DNA of 64,000 nt from assembly GCF_009905605.1 (NCBI RefSeq), contig NZ_JAAAKZ010000005.1:288845-352844 (forward strand), read 5' to 3'. Below the pieces are notes generated by a model. That model was not told the origin of the DNA. It was given only the letters and a program-made list of their open reading frames with translations, and did no database searches. This DNA is from Runella sp. CRIBMP. GTDB lineage: Bacteria; Bacteroidota; Bacteroidia; Cytophagales; Spirosomataceae. Positions 8,956 through 18,225 of the stretch are shown here, piece by piece (position 1 is the stretch's first letter; every line of letters begins with the position of its first letter). A program made the translations under genes and the position numbers.

Positions 8956-11244
8956 TTATTCGTATCCATTTTTAAAAACAATGAACCCACCTTTCTCAAA
9001 ACTGACTTCCACAAATTCTTTCTCCATTTTCTCCAGCACAGCCCCTTTTTTCTCCTTTACAAAGTGCGTTTTGAAGGGCAATTTCAGCCGCGCGATACCG
9101 CCTTTTTCAGATTTTAAAATAACCTCGTCCACCAAGCCACCCGTGCGTTTTCCGCTGACCAACACAGCACCTTCAGCTCGTAACTCTTTGAACGAAACGT
9201 CTTTCCAATCGGCAGGTACGGCGGGAAACACTTCAATAAAACCCGCATAGCTTTGCACCAACATTTCCTGTACTCCAGCGGCAAATGCAAAATTCCCTTC
9301 CAGTGTAAACGGTCTATACGTAAACTTAGACAAACCCGATTTCGTTTGGTCGCCGTTGGCATGAAAGGAGTTGGGTAAACAAAACGCCGTGGCAAACGTC
9401 CGCAACGTTTTGGCCGCACCTGTGCCGTCTTTGGCGCGGGCTTTCAGGCTGCCCAACCACGCATACGAGTATCCGCACCACCAATCAGGGCCAATTTTAT
9501 CGAGCAAGGCAAGGCTATTTTTGATGATGGCTTGGTCGTTTTCTCCATTTTCCCAGCGAATTTCACCCAAAGGATGAATGGCCATTACGTGCGAAAAATG
9601 ACGGTGTGATTGATTATAAGGCAACGATGGTGCAAATTTCAATTCGGCATTTTCAGAAAGAGCATAAGGGGCAAACTGGCCGAGAATCTTCTGCCAATGG
9701 GCGGCATCCTGCGTAAGTTTTAATTCTGCCGCCAATTCAGCGGCTTTGCTAAACGTAAAACGCATAAGCGACAAATCATAGTTCGTATTCTCAGAAAACC
9801 AAGCAGTTACCCGATTGTCATTAATTTCTGGACTCGAACTGATGGGAAGCTGACGCTGCCCCTGTGCGTTCAGAAACGTATTTTTTTCTAAGAAGGTCGC
9901 CACCTCTTTGAACCACGGATAGGCTCGTTTTTGCAAGAAATCACGGTCCATGCTGTAGCGCCATTGGAGATAATAATGCTGCGCCAGCCACGAAGAGACC
10001 GTCGGCGAAAACGAATACTGAATCCATCCGCCCATGGGCACTCCCGTGAGGGTAGTCACGCCAGGCACATTGATTCCCTCACTTTGGTAAAACCATTTGG
10101 TATACTCGCGGTACGCAGGGCGATTTTGGTCGAGGTGGTCAAGGTAGCCGAGGGTTTCTTCCAAATGGTTGGCGGTGTAGCCGGGCCAATAACTCAATTG
10201 CGTATTCAAATCATGGTGAAAATCGCCTTTCCAAGGCGGCAATCGGCCGTTGTCGGCCGTCCAAACTGCCTGCAATGAAATCGGCGGTGCACCCCTACGG
10301 GCCGTGCTGCCAAATTTATACTGTTCCAAATAATACTGTTTTTCTAACACTGCATCTGGCAACTCAATACTAGATTTAGCCCAGAAATTTTTCCACCAAG
10401 CCTGATGCGTTAAGACGGCTTTTTCAAAAGCAACTATTTTAGCGGTCAATGTAGTGGCGGCGGGTTTAGGCTTGTTGGGATAATGCGCCGAAATCGCCCA
10501 AACTCCTTCCCATACATCGGCACCGAGGGTTTTCCAGCGTACACTTACTTCATACTCAAACCCGCCCCAACCTTTTTGGCGGTAGGTATAGGCGTTTCCT
10601 TGTTTAAGCACTTTTCCCTGTTGGTAGCCCAACCTCGCCAAGTCGTCACCCGCTACCGACCCACCCGCGGTTTTGTCTACCTCTCCTTCGTACTTGGGCG
10701 CTAACAGGTTGATTTTAAAATCTTTCACACCTTCCACCCGAAAATAACCTAGCAGCGCGGAAGCATGAACAAAAGAGGTAAGTTTGGCCCCGTTGGCCCA
10801 CTTTACTTCGGCGATGGCTTTTTGTATATCCACCCGAGCGGAGCTTACTTCGCCCCAAGTTTGGCTTTCTATTTCCAATGCAGCGCCAGGAATCTTGCTC
10901 GGGGCGGGTTCGCGCTCATAAGGTACATCGCCGTATTGCTGTACGGCGGCATAGTTGTTTTTCTTGATTTGCTCTTGCACCCATGCATACGTAAACTCGG
11001 GTTTTTTCATGCCCTCCATCGGGCGTAAATCCCACAATTCGGCGTGGTCGAGGGAGAAGCGTAGGTTATTGCCTTTTTGCCAAATCAATTCTCCAATAAA
11101 ACCATTCCCCAACGGCAATGCTTCGTCCCAACGCGTTGGGAGTTTGTCAAAAACCAAGTCGTGTTTGGCAGAAACTTGGGCAACGGCTGCGTCGGTCAAC
11201 CCTAAGAAGATACCCAAAAATAGGTAAAGAAGGCGTTTTAACAT
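8956..11244 (-). CDS. Secreted GH95-like glycoside hydrolase (alpha-L-fucosidase fold)
   Basis: This 762-residue protein has an N-terminal signal peptide (MLKRLLYLFLGIFLG, cleavage near AQVSA). The N-terminal beta-domain shows the GH95 opening DKLPTRWDEALPLGNGFIG. The (alpha/alpha)6 barrel then has HDLNTQLSYWP, the SSSPEINDNRV segment near 505 and HRHFSHVMAIHPLGEI. GH95 enzymes are alpha-L-fucosidases or galactosidases acting on glycans outside the cytoplasm. The conserved IDGNFG motif before the C-terminal domain reads LEGNFAFAAG here, replacing Asp by Glu, so specificity or activity may differ. The frame extends to 11277, but the ATG at 11244 starts the signal peptide and is chosen. No SusC/D partner is adjacent. 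Confidence 0.8.
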   Translation of the reverse strand: MLKRLLYLFLGIFLGLTDAAVAQVSAKHDLVFDKLPTRWDEALPLGNGFIGELIWQKGNNLRFSLDHAELWDLRPMEGMKKPEFTYAWVQEQIKKNNYAAVQQYGDVPYEREPAPSKIPGAALEIESQTWGEVSSARVDIQKAIAEVKWANGAKLTSFVHASALLGYFRVEGVKDFKINLLAPKYEGEVDKTAGGSVAGDDLARLGYQQGKVLKQGNAYTYRQKGWGGFEYEVSVRWKTLGADVWEGVWAISAHYPNKPKPAATTLTAKIVAFEKAVLTHQAWWKNFWAKSSIELPDAVLEKQYYLEQYKFGSTARRGAPPISLQAVWTADNGRLPPWKGDFHHDLNTQLSYWPGYTANHLEETLGYLDHLDQNRPAYREYTKWFYQSEGINVPGVTTLTGVPMGGWIQYSFSPTVSSWLAQHYYLQWRYSMDRDFLQKRAYPWFKEVATFLEKNTFLNAQGQRQLPISSSPEINDNRVTAWFSENTNYDLSLMRFTFSKAAELAAELKLTQDAAHWQKILGQFAPYALSENAELKFAPSLPYNQSHRHFSHVMAIHPLGEIRWENGENDQAIIKNSLALLDKIGPDWWCGYSYAWLGSLKARAKDGTGAAKTLRTFATAFCLPNSFHANGDQTKSGLSKFTYRPFTLEGNFAFAAGVQEMLVQSYAGFIEVFPAVPADWKDVSFKELRAEGAVLVSGKRTGGLVDEVILKSEKGGIARLKLPFKTHFVKEKKGAVLEKMEKEFVEVSFEKGGFIVFKNGYE

Positions 11245-11557
11245 GGCGTGTTGTTTTGTATTAAAAGGAACTGACACATTCTTACTTAGTACGAAGATAT
11301 TTGATTATTTCAGGCAATTGAAAAAGAAAGTAACAGAAAGCTGTTTTTTGCTGCCATCATGGTGTAAAATAAGATTGCCGAGAAAGCCAATATCTGGCTG
11401 ATACGCTGAAGTTTGAGAACCCGACTCGGCGTTTAGATGTTGCGTATTTAGAAGCTGATAATTGTTTTTAGATACTCAAGTTCAAAAGTATTGACCGAAA
11501 CGATAAAAGTATAAATTTTACCAAAAATCGTGTAACAACTCCCTCACCTCAGCACTG

Positions 11558-11565
11558 TACCTTTG
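11558..11565 (+). promoter_or_regulatory. Candidate promoter box for copA
   Basis: TACCTTTG matches the Bacteroidota -7 consensus TAnnTTTG and lies 21 bp before the copA ATG. I cannot see a convincing TTG box at -33. The surrounding 342-bp gap (11245-11586) between the divergent glycosidase and copA genes shows nothing else I recognise and no clear MerR-type palindrome. Confidence 0.35.
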
Positions 11566-11586
11566 TACCGTCAAATCAACAATAGC

Positions 11587-13803
11587 ATGGAAACGCTCAC
11601 GATAGAGAATGAACAAAAAATAACGATTCCTGTGACAGGAATGACCTGTGCGGCTTGCGCGAGCAGTGTCGAAAATGTCCTCAACAAACAGGAAGGGGTA
11701 TTGGAATGTGCCGTAAATTTTGCCAACGAAACGGCCCAAATCACTTTCAACACCGCCCAAACTTCCCCCGAAGCCCTCAAAAAATCGGTGCAGGCCGTGG
11801 GGTATGACTTGATTTTGGATACCGCCAATGCCCAAGTAAAGCAAGCTGAGTTAAAAACAGCGCACGTACAATCACTCAAAAACAATGTGGTTTGGGCGAG
11901 TATCCTAACCGCTCCCGTGGTGGTTATCGGCATGTTTTTTATGGAAATGCCCTACGCCAATTGGATTATGCTGGCCCTGACCACGCCCGTATTGGCCCTA
12001 TTTGGGAAAAGCTTTTTTATTAACGCCTGGAAACAAGCTCGCCACGGGCAATCCAACATGGACACGCTCGTGGCGTTAAGCACCGGAATTGCCTACCTAT
12101 TCAGCCTTTTTAATACCATTTACCCCGAATTTTGGCACAGCCGGGGACTTCACCCGCACGTCTATTTTGAAGCGGCGGCCGTTGTAATTGTGTTTATCAT
12201 GTTGGGGAAATTGCTCGAAGAAAAAGCCAAAGCCAATACTTCCTCAGCCATCAAAAAACTGATGGGCCTCCAACCACATACCGTGTGGATTATCGAAAAC
12301 GGCGAAGAAAAAGAAGTAGAATTGGCCCAAGTCCGCATCGGTGACCGCATCATCGTCAAGCCTGGCGACAAGATTGCCGTGGATGGCAAAGTACTTTCTG
12401 GCACCTCATTTGTGGATGAAAGTATGCTTTCTGGCGAGCCTATTCCAGTTGAGAAAACCAAAGGGGCCAAAGTCTTTGCAGGAACGGTCAATCAGCAGGG
12501 TAGTTTTCGATTTATTGCCGAAAAAATCGGTGGAGAAACCCTACTGGCAGGCATCATTCAGATGGTCCAAAATGCCCAAGGTAGCAAAGCACCTATTCAA
12601 AAATTGACCGACAAAATTGCGGGGATTTTTGTCCCGATTGTCATCGGCATTGCCATTCTTACGTTTGTGGCTTGGTTCATTTTAGGAGGCGAAAACGCCC
12701 TGTCGCAGGGTTTACTGGCGGCGGTTACGGTACTGGTCATTGCCTGTCCGTGTGCGCTGGGATTGGCTACCCCAACGGCCATCATGGTGGGCGTGGGCAA
12801 AGGCGCTGAAAACGGGATTCTCATCAAAGACGCCGAAAGCCTGGAACTTGCCCATCGGGTAAATGCCATCATTTTGGACAAAACAGGCACCATTACCGAA
12901 GGAAAACCTACGCTCACCGACAGTTTTTGGATCGAAAACCATGAAACTCAAAAGAGCATTTTGCTCGCCATCGAAAGTCAATCGGCTCACCCCCTGGCCG
13001 AAGCAGTGGTGAATCATTTGAAAATGGAAGGCGTCAAAACGCGCTTGGTTCAGCAGTTTGAAAACGTAACGGGTCGTGGAGTAAAAGCAACCGTCGATGG
13101 AGAGAATTATTACGTCGGCAGCCCCGTATGGATGACCGAGCGACAACTTTCGTTGTCGGAATCGCCCATTGAAAAGTGGCAATTGGAAGCCAAAACAGTC
13201 ATCGTTTTTGCCAACGAAACCAAGGTAATCGCCGCTTTTGGCATTACTGACCCCATCAAAGAAACGTCGGCCAAAGCCATTGAAGAACTTCAAAACCAAG
13301 GAATTGAAGTTTATATGTTGACCGGCGACAATGTCCAAACGGCGCAACAAGTAGCGAAGCAGGTGGGAATCAACCATTTTAAAGCCCAAGTGTTACCCTC
13401 CGACAAAGCCGCTTTTGTGGAAGAATTACAACGAACGGGCAAAGTGGTAGCCATGGTCGGCGACGGCATCAATGACTCCCACGCGCTGGCCACGGCCGAT
13501 GTGAGCATTGCCATGGGTCGCGGCTCCGATATTGCCATGGACGTGGCCAAAATGACGCTTATTTCTGGTGATTTGCATAAAATTGCGCAGGCCATTCGCC
13601 TTTCTAAATGGACGGTAGCGGCCATTCATCAAAACCTGTTTTGGGCGTTTATTTACAACCTTATCGGAATTCCGCTCGCCGCTGGCGTGTTGTACCCAAT
13701 CAACGGGTTCCTGCTCAATCCGATGATTGCGGGGGCAGCCATGGCGCTAAGTTCGGTGTCGGTGGTAGGAAATAGCCTGAGACTTAAATTAAAGCACTTA
13801 TAA
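11587..13803 (+). CDS. copA: Copper-translocating P1B-type ATPase
   Basis: This 738-residue P1B ATPase pumps Cu(I) out of the cytoplasm. One N-terminal HMA domain carries [12 protein letters not shown] (CxxC near residues 20-23). Eight membrane helices include the CPC metal site in [15 protein letters not shown] (near 387). The cytosolic domains have the actuator SGEPIPVEK, the phosphorylation motif [12 protein letters not shown] (Asp near 430), SAHPLAEAV and [20 protein letters not shown] (near 625). The CPC plus a single HMA with MTCxxC points to copper rather than zinc or cadmium. The frame opens at 11563, but the ATG at 11587 gives the natural N-terminus. A small HMA protein follows 124 bp downstream and is probably its chaperone. 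Confidence 0.93.
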   Translation: METLTIENEQKITIPVTGMTCAACASSVENVLNKQEGVLECAVNFANETAQITFNTAQTSPEALKKSVQAVGYDLILDTANAQVKQAELKTAHVQSLKNNVVWASILTAPVVVIGMFFMEMPYANWIMLALTTPVLALFGKSFFINAWKQARHGQSNMDTLVALSTGIAYLFSLFNTIYPEFWHSRGLHPHVYFEAAAVVIVFIMLGKLLEEKAKANTSSAIKKLMGLQPHTVWIIENGEEKEVELAQVRIGDRIIVKPGDKIAVDGKVLSGTSFVDESMLSGEPIPVEKTKGAKVFAGTVNQQGSFRFIAEKIGGETLLAGIIQMVQNAQGSKAPIQKLTDKIAGIFVPIVIGIAILTFVAWFILGGENALSQGLLAAVTVLVIACPCALGLATPTAIMVGVGKGAENGILIKDAESLELAHRVNAIILDKTGTITEGKPTLTDSFWIENHETQKSILLAIESQSAHPLAEAVVNHLKMEGVKTRLVQQFENVTGRGVKATVDGENYYVGSPVWMTERQLSLSESPIEKWQLEAKTVIVFANETKVIAAFGITDPIKETSAKAIEELQNQGIEVYMLTGDNVQTAQQVAKQVGINHFKAQVLPSDKAAFVEELQRTGKVVAMVGDGINDSHALATADVSIAMGRGSDIAMDVAKMTLISGDLHKIAQAIRLSKWTVAAIHQNLFWAFIYNLIGIPLAAGVLYPINGFLLNPMIAGAAMALSSVSVVGNSLRLKLKHL

Positions 13804-13897
13804 TCAAGACGTAAGAATTAAGAGGCATGAAATAAGAAACCAGAAGTACACAGAAAACAATCCTCTTATTTCTTACCTCTCACATCCATCAAAATTT

Positions 13898-13918
13898 ATC
13901 AATTATCAATTATCAATT
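13898..13918 (+). repeat. 7-bp tandem repeat, three copies
   Basis: Three exact copies of atcaatt lie within the 124-bp spacer between copA and the small HMA gene, 9 bp before that gene's ATG. This is a simple-sequence repeat that could vary the spacing ahead of the ribosome binding region. No function is shown. Confidence 0.7.
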
Positions 13919-13927
13919 ATTCAAATC

Positions 13928-14137
13928 ATGGAAACGTTAAAATTCAAAACCAATATCAATTGTGGAGGCTGCGTAGCAAAAGTAACTCCTTTCTTGAATC
14001 AACTCGAAAACGTAGAGACGTGGAAAGTTGACACCAACAATCCTGAAAAAATTCTGACCGTATCGGGGGAAGATTTAACCTGCGAGCTCATCGAAAGCGC
14101 CATTCAGAAGGCGGGGTTTGAAGCAGCAGAAGTATAA
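13928..14137 (+). CDS. Small HMA-domain metal-binding protein (copper chaperone-like)
   Basis: This 69-residue single-domain HMA protein has the ferredoxin-like pattern METLKFKTNINCGGCVAKV. The metal-binding loop is NCGGC rather than the MTCxxC seen in the ATPase next door, so the usual Met before the first Cys is replaced by Asn. Its position right after copA on the same strand suggests that it carries Cu(I) to or from the pump, like CopZ, or regulates it. Spacing from copA is 124 bp. A clean terminator follows. Which metal it binds is not proven. Confidence 0.82.
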   Translation: METLKFKTNINCGGCVAKVTPFLNQLENVETWKVDTNNPEKILTVSGEDLTCELIESAIQKAGFEAAEV

Positions 14138-14153
14138 TATTGTTCAGGAAGTA

Positions 14154-14190
14154 AAAATCGGAGAATGGCACACGTCCGTTCTCCGATTTT
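14154..14190 (+). terminator. Intrinsic terminator after the HMA gene
   Basis: A perfect 12-bp inverted repeat (14154-14165 and 14179-14190, 13-nt loop) ends in four T and is followed by ctattttta. It begins 17 bp after the HMA stop and likely ends the copA-HMA transcript. Confidence 0.8.
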
Positions 14191-14393
14191 CTATTTTTAA
14201 GCTTACCGCCTGTACTCTTCATCAGCATGATTTTGGGCCATCCCCTAGGCAAATTTTTACTTTTTGCGCATTTTCGACAAAATTCTCCCAGATTTATACA
14301 CCTCTGGTAGTACTTTGCAGGCATTCTCTTCTTTAAATAAAAACATAAACGCTTTTCAAGGCCCAACCAAACACCGCCTAATCAACCGCAAAG

Positions 14394-15566
14394 ATGCATC
14401 TACGTCTATTTTTACTTTTATTGATTCCATTTTGGGGAAATGCCCAATCGCCAAAAGAAACCGTGGTTTTTCAAAACGGCCAAAACGGCTATAAATGTTA
14501 CCGTATTCCAGCCATTGTCAAAGCCCCCAACGGCCACTTATTGGCTTTTGCTGAAGCCCGCCGCAACAATTGCGGGGATTTTGGCGATGTGGAAATCGTG
14601 ATGAAACGCAGCACCGACAACGGCACGACGTGGGGAAATTTGCAAGTCGTGGCCGATAACGGCAACGACCAAGCAGGCAATCAAGCCCCCGTTTTTGACC
14701 TGACAGATAAGCGGTTCCCCAAGGGTCGGTTGTTTTTGTTTTACAACACGGGCATCGCCCACGAGCAGGAAGTCCGCGAGGGGAAAGCCATTCGGGAAGT
14801 GTGGTATAAGACCAGTACCAACGGCGGACAAACTTGGTCGGAGCCAGTCAATATCACAACGCAGGTTTCCAAACCCAATAAACCCAGCGTAAATCCTGCC
14901 TACAATTTCAAAGAAGACTGGCGCTCATACGCCAATACCCCGGGCCACGGTCTGCAAATTCAAAAAGGAAAGTACAAAGGTCGACTTTTTATTCCCGCCA
15001 ATCACTCGTCAGGACCGCCCCAAAAGGAGTCCCGGGATTATATTGCCCACGCTTTTTACAGCGACGACCACGGCAAAACCTTCAAAATTTCGCCCAACGT
15101 AGCCTACCCAGGCAGTAACGAGGCCATCGCCGCCGAAACTTCGGACGGCAGTTTGGTTTTCAATTGCCGCAATCAATCGGGCGACGCCAAGTACCGAATT
15201 CAAGCCTTTACCAAAAACGCGGGCGAAACTTGGGATGAAGTGAAAATCATGACCGACCTTCCCGACCCAGTTTGCCAAGGAAGCATGATTGATTTTCAAC
15301 CCAAAAAGGGACAAAAAGTGTTGCTTTTTTCCAACAACAACAGCCAAACCCAACGCGATAAACTGACCGTTCGGGTAAGCTATGATGATGGAAAAAGCTG
15401 GTCGGTCGGTCAAGAAATTTACGGTGTAGCCAAGGCATATTCAGACCCTTCGGCATATTCGGATTTGGTGGTACAACGCGATAATGTCATTGGAGTATTG
15501 TATGAGAAAAATGACTATACGCAAATCGTGTACGCTAAATTCAATTATGAGTGGCTAGTAAAATAA
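14394..15566 (+). CDS. Secreted exo-alpha-sialidase (GH33)
   Basis: This 390-residue enzyme releases terminal sialic acid from glycans. A signal peptide (MHLRLFLLLLIPFWGNAQ) precedes a six-bladed propeller. The arginine-triad motif YRIPAIV lies near residue 40, followed by AFAEARRNNCGDFGD. Five Asp-box repeats are visible: STDNGTTW, STNGGQTW, SDDHGKTF, TKNAGETW and SYDDGKSW. The C-terminal YSDLVV and LYEKNDY supply the catalytic Tyr/Glu region. The size fits a single-domain bacterial sialidase with no lectin or CBM domains. A sulfatase gene follows 105 bp downstream on the same strand, a sensible pairing for host-glycan or sulfated-glycan breakdown. Confidence 0.92.
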   Translation: MHLRLFLLLLIPFWGNAQSPKETVVFQNGQNGYKCYRIPAIVKAPNGHLLAFAEARRNNCGDFGDVEIVMKRSTDNGTTWGNLQVVADNGNDQAGNQAPVFDLTDKRFPKGRLFLFYNTGIAHEQEVREGKAIREVWYKTSTNGGQTWSEPVNITTQVSKPNKPSVNPAYNFKEDWRSYANTPGHGLQIQKGKYKGRLFIPANHSSGPPQKESRDYIAHAFYSDDHGKTFKISPNVAYPGSNEAIAAETSDGSLVFNCRNQSGDAKYRIQAFTKNAGETWDEVKIMTDLPDPVCQGSMIDFQPKKGQKVLLFSNNNSQTQRDKLTVRVSYDDGKSWSVGQEIYGVAKAYSDPSAYSDLVVQRDNVIGVLYEKNDYTQIVYAKFNYEWLVK

Positions 15567-15620
15567 ACGTCGGCGAGGACTGCGCCGCACCGGTCTGCGG
15601 TTTTGAACCTCGCCGACGTT
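15566..15620 (+). repeat. Palindromic GC-rich repeat, copy 1
   Basis: This 55-nt element has perfect 13-bp arms (aacgtcggcgagg at 15566-15578 and its complement at 15608-15620). It begins at the last base of the sialidase stop codon. Its first 28 bases recur, reverse-complemented and identical, at 17330-17357, so the two copies flank the sulfatase gene in opposite orientation. The design is REP-like. It could also act as a 3'-end hairpin. Confidence 0.8.
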
Positions 15621-15671
15621 CACAACGACGTTATCCATAGCAAGTAATTATCTCTGAAACCCTTTCAATTC

Positions 15672-17186
15672 ATGAAAAAAACATTCATTACGCTTACGGC
15701 CCTCGTTTTAATGGTAAGCGCAGGCCTATTGTCGTTCAAACCCAAAGACAAGCGCCCTAACATCCTGATTCTATTTTCAGACGACCACGCGCTGCAAGGC
15801 ATCAGCGCTTACGGCAGTCCATATATCAAAACGCCCAACATCGACCGATTGGCTAAGGAAGGTGCTTTGTACCAAAATATGTTTTGTACCAATTCACTTT
15901 GCGCACCGAGCCGTGCCACGCTACTGACGGGTAAATTTAGCCACAAAAATGGCCATAGAGACAACTCAACCCAGTTTGACGCGGGTCAGAATATGTACCC
16001 CAAATACCTACAAGCGGCTGGTTATCAAACGAGTTGGATTGGAAAATGGCATTTACAGGCCACACCGCAGTATTTTGATTATTGGTCCGTGGTGCCAGGC
16101 CAAGGGGCGTATTATAATCCCGACTTTAATGAAATGGGCGGCAAAACTGTTAGACACGAGGGGTACGCTACCGACGTTATCACCAATAAAGCCCTGAAAT
16201 GGTTGAGCAGCGACCGCGATGATTCAAAGCCGTTTTGTTTGGTCATCGGCCACAAATGCCCGCACCGTAATTGGTTGCCCGACACGGGTGATTTGCGGGC
16301 GTTTGACAACGTCAAATTTCAATTGCCCAAAACCTTTTACGATAACTACGAAGGTCGGATTGCTGCCAAACGCCAAGACATGACCGTGACCAAAACCATG
16401 CGCCTGAAAGAAGATTTGAAAGTAGGCGCTGAAAATGATGAGTTTGTTAGGCGTATGAATCCCGCCCAGCGCAAGGCGTGGTTGGCGTATTACGACCAAG
16501 TGACGGCCGACTTTAAAAAACAGAATTTAACGGGCCGCGCCCTCGACGAATGGAAATACCAACGTTATATGCAGGATTATCTCGGCACGCTCCGCTCACT
16601 TGACCGCAACGTGGGCCGGGTGTTGGATTATCTAGACAAAACGGGTTTGGCCGAAAATACAATTGTGATTTATTCTTCCGACCAAGGATTTTATCTGGGA
16701 GAGCACGGCTGGTTTGACAAGCGTTTTATGTACGAAGAATCCCACCACATGCCGATGCTGATACGCTATCCGAAACGCATCAAACCAGGAACCATCGACC
16801 GCGCCATTCACAACAATACCGATTTTGCGCCCACTATTTTGCAGGAAGCTGGACTCAAAATCCCCGCAGACATGCAGGGACAATCCTTTTTCAGTAAAAC
16901 ACCCCGAAAATCAACGTATTACCACTATTACGAGTATCCCGCCGAGCACAGTGTGCAAGCGCACTTCGGCATCCGCACCGACCGTTACAAGCTGATTCGT
17001 TTCTACAAAGACGGTGACTACTGGGAACTCTACGACCTCAAAACCGACCCCGATGAGCTAAAAAATCAATACGGAAATCCCGCCTACAAAGCCATTCAAA
17101 AACAATTATTGACTGATTTAAAGAAGGTTATCAAGCAATATGAGGACACGGAAGCTGCGGAGATTTTGCAGAAAGAAGGGGTTTAA
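15672..17186 (+). CDS. Secreted sulfatase (formylglycine-dependent)
   Basis: This 504-residue arylsulfatase-superfamily enzyme has a signal peptide (residues 1-22). Metal ligands are in LILFSDDHA (near 35). The Cys-type maturation motif CAPSRATLLTGK (near 78-89) provides the Cys converted to formylglycine. WIGKWHLQ and SSDQGFYLGEHGWFDKR supply the other active-site residues, and a C-terminal domain ends in LYDLKTDPDELKNQ. It resembles N-acetylglucosamine-6-sulfatase or iduronate-sulfatase-type enzymes, but the substrate cannot be fixed from the sequence. It follows the sialidase and is bracketed by palindromic repeats. No anaerobic maturase gene lies in the window. Confidence 0.9.
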   Translation: MKKTFITLTALVLMVSAGLLSFKPKDKRPNILILFSDDHALQGISAYGSPYIKTPNIDRLAKEGALYQNMFCTNSLCAPSRATLLTGKFSHKNGHRDNSTQFDAGQNMYPKYLQAAGYQTSWIGKWHLQATPQYFDYWSVVPGQGAYYNPDFNEMGGKTVRHEGYATDVITNKALKWLSSDRDDSKPFCLVIGHKCPHRNWLPDTGDLRAFDNVKFQLPKTFYDNYEGRIAAKRQDMTVTKTMRLKEDLKVGAENDEFVRRMNPAQRKAWLAYYDQVTADFKKQNLTGRALDEWKYQRYMQDYLGTLRSLDRNVGRVLDYLDKTGLAENTIVIYSSDQGFYLGEHGWFDKRFMYEESHHMPMLIRYPKRIKPGTIDRAIHNNTDFAPTILQEAGLKIPADMQGQSFFSKTPRKSTYYHYYEYPAEHSVQAHFGIRTDRYKLIRFYKDGDYWELYDLKTDPDELKNQYGNPAYKAIQKQLLTDLKKVIKQYEDTEAAEILQKEGV

Positions 17187-17190
17187 AGTT

Positions 17191-17235
17191 GTAATCACGC
17201 AAAGGCGTTGCTCCTCGGCGCCTTTGCGTGATTAC
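17191..17235 (+). repeat. CACGCAAAG-type hairpin, copy 1
   Basis: A perfect 17-bp inverted repeat (17191-17207 and 17219-17235, 11-nt loop) begins 4 bp after the sulfatase stop. The arms contain cacgcaaaggcg and its complement. Related hairpins with the same core occur after the Hsp20 gene (36001) and the trhO gene (40574). There is no T-tract, so it is a poor classical terminator and is better viewed as a repeat family that forms 3'-end hairpins. Confidence 0.8.
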
Positions 17236-17294
17236 ATATTATTGTATTTCCTCTTGAAATCACTTTAGGATTGGCATCCACCATCAGTCGATAA

Positions 17295-17357
17295 AACGTC
17301 GGCAAGGTTTTGAACAGTAGGCTGGTCCGCCGGTGCGGCGCAGTCCTCGCCGACGTT
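17295..17357 (-). repeat. Palindromic GC-rich repeat, copy 2 (inverted)
   Basis: This 63-nt element has 13-bp arms (17295-17307 and 17345-17357, one mismatch). It shares 28 identical bases with copy 1 at 15566-15593 but in the opposite orientation. It lies in the gap between the convergent sulfatase and DUF4097 genes. The loop differs from copy 1, while the arms and the ggttttgaac phrase are kept. Confidence 0.8.
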
Positions 17358-17372
17358 ACGATGAGTGCGAAT

Positions 17373-18221
17373 TTACTTGGCTTTGCGGATGTAAATATTG
17401 CCGTGCATGTTTTTCATCATTATTTCACTGCCCCCTCCGTTGACTTTTCCCTGAACCCAGTCATCCACACTGACTTTGTACATACCGTCTTTGCTTACCC
17501 GATTGGTTTTGGGTTGGGTTTTGTCCACGTCTACGTCAAAGTCACTGTAAATCTCGCCCCGATCAGATTTAAGTTTTACGTCAAACTTCGCAGAAGGCGG
17601 AAACGTGACGTCAACGCTTCCATTGAGGGAGGTAAACGCCATCGGCGATTCGGCGTTGATACTTTTGAAGTTTGCTTTTACGCCACCGTTTACGGTAGTA
17701 GCCACGGCCGAGCCCGACACATTTACGAGCTTGATGGTACCATTTACGTTGCTGATTTCCAATTCTCCGTTCACATTTTCTATCAAAATATCGCCGTTGT
17801 TGACTGTACTTACTTTCAGGCCAAACTGCTGCGGTACTTTAATAGTGAGATTCATGGGACGCTTCATGAATTGCGACGTTACTTTGATGGTGTTGTTGCG
17901 CTCTTCGGCCGTAATGTCAATACCACCGTTGGTAGAGATTTTTTTCATTCCTGCGGCGAGTTCGTCGTTTTTATGCTCAGTTTTTTTGCCGCTATACGCC
18001 TCGGCAACGGCGTCAATAATGACCTCTTTGCCAGCGTAGCCTATCACATGAATAGAACCATTGATTAATCTTACCTGTAAAGAACCAGACTTGTTTGGCT
18101 CACTCAACGGAACGACCAGTTGTTCTTTGATTTCATTTTTGGCCTCGTTTTGGGCTACCAATGGGGCAGCGTAAGTCATTGCCAGGGCTAAAACTGCGAT
18201 ACTTATGTGGGTGGTTTTCAT
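17373..18221 (-). CDS. Secreted DUF4097 beta-strand repeat protein (left arm, second)
   Basis: This 282-residue protein has a signal peptide (MKTTHISIAVLALAMTYAAP). A right-handed beta-repeat body follows, built from short strands of the pattern VNGxIxLxNVxG, for example ENVNGELEISNVNGTIKLV near residues 160-180. The family (DUF4097, putative adhesin-like) has no established biochemical role. The frame is open to 18392, but the ATG at 18221 begins the signal peptide, 4 nt after the stop of the preceding broken paralogue, so the two were probably cotranslated. It is the last gene of the left sigma/HEAT/DUF4097 module. The ending GGSEIMMKNMHGNIYIRK is shared with the paralogues in both arms. 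Confidence 0.85.
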   Translation of the reverse strand: MKTTHISIAVLALAMTYAAPLVAQNEAKNEIKEQLVVPLSEPNKSGSLQVRLINGSIHVIGYAGKEVIIDAVAEAYSGKKTEHKNDELAAGMKKISTNGGIDITAEERNNTIKVTSQFMKRPMNLTIKVPQQFGLKVSTVNNGDILIENVNGELEISNVNGTIKLVNVSGSAVATTVNGGVKANFKSINAESPMAFTSLNGSVDVTFPPSAKFDVKLKSDRGEIYSDFDVDVDKTQPKTNRVSKDGMYKVSVDDWVQGKVNGGGSEIMMKNMHGNIYIRKAK

Positions 18222-18225
18222 CTTG

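Noticed and set aside
12712..13389. Minus-strand open frame of 225 codons
   Set aside because: It is antisense to the conserved core of the copper ATPase.
17310..18068. Long plus-strand open frame of 252 codons
   Set aside because: It is antisense to the DUF4097 gene, whose signal peptide and repeats are clear; the plus-strand translation has no family features.
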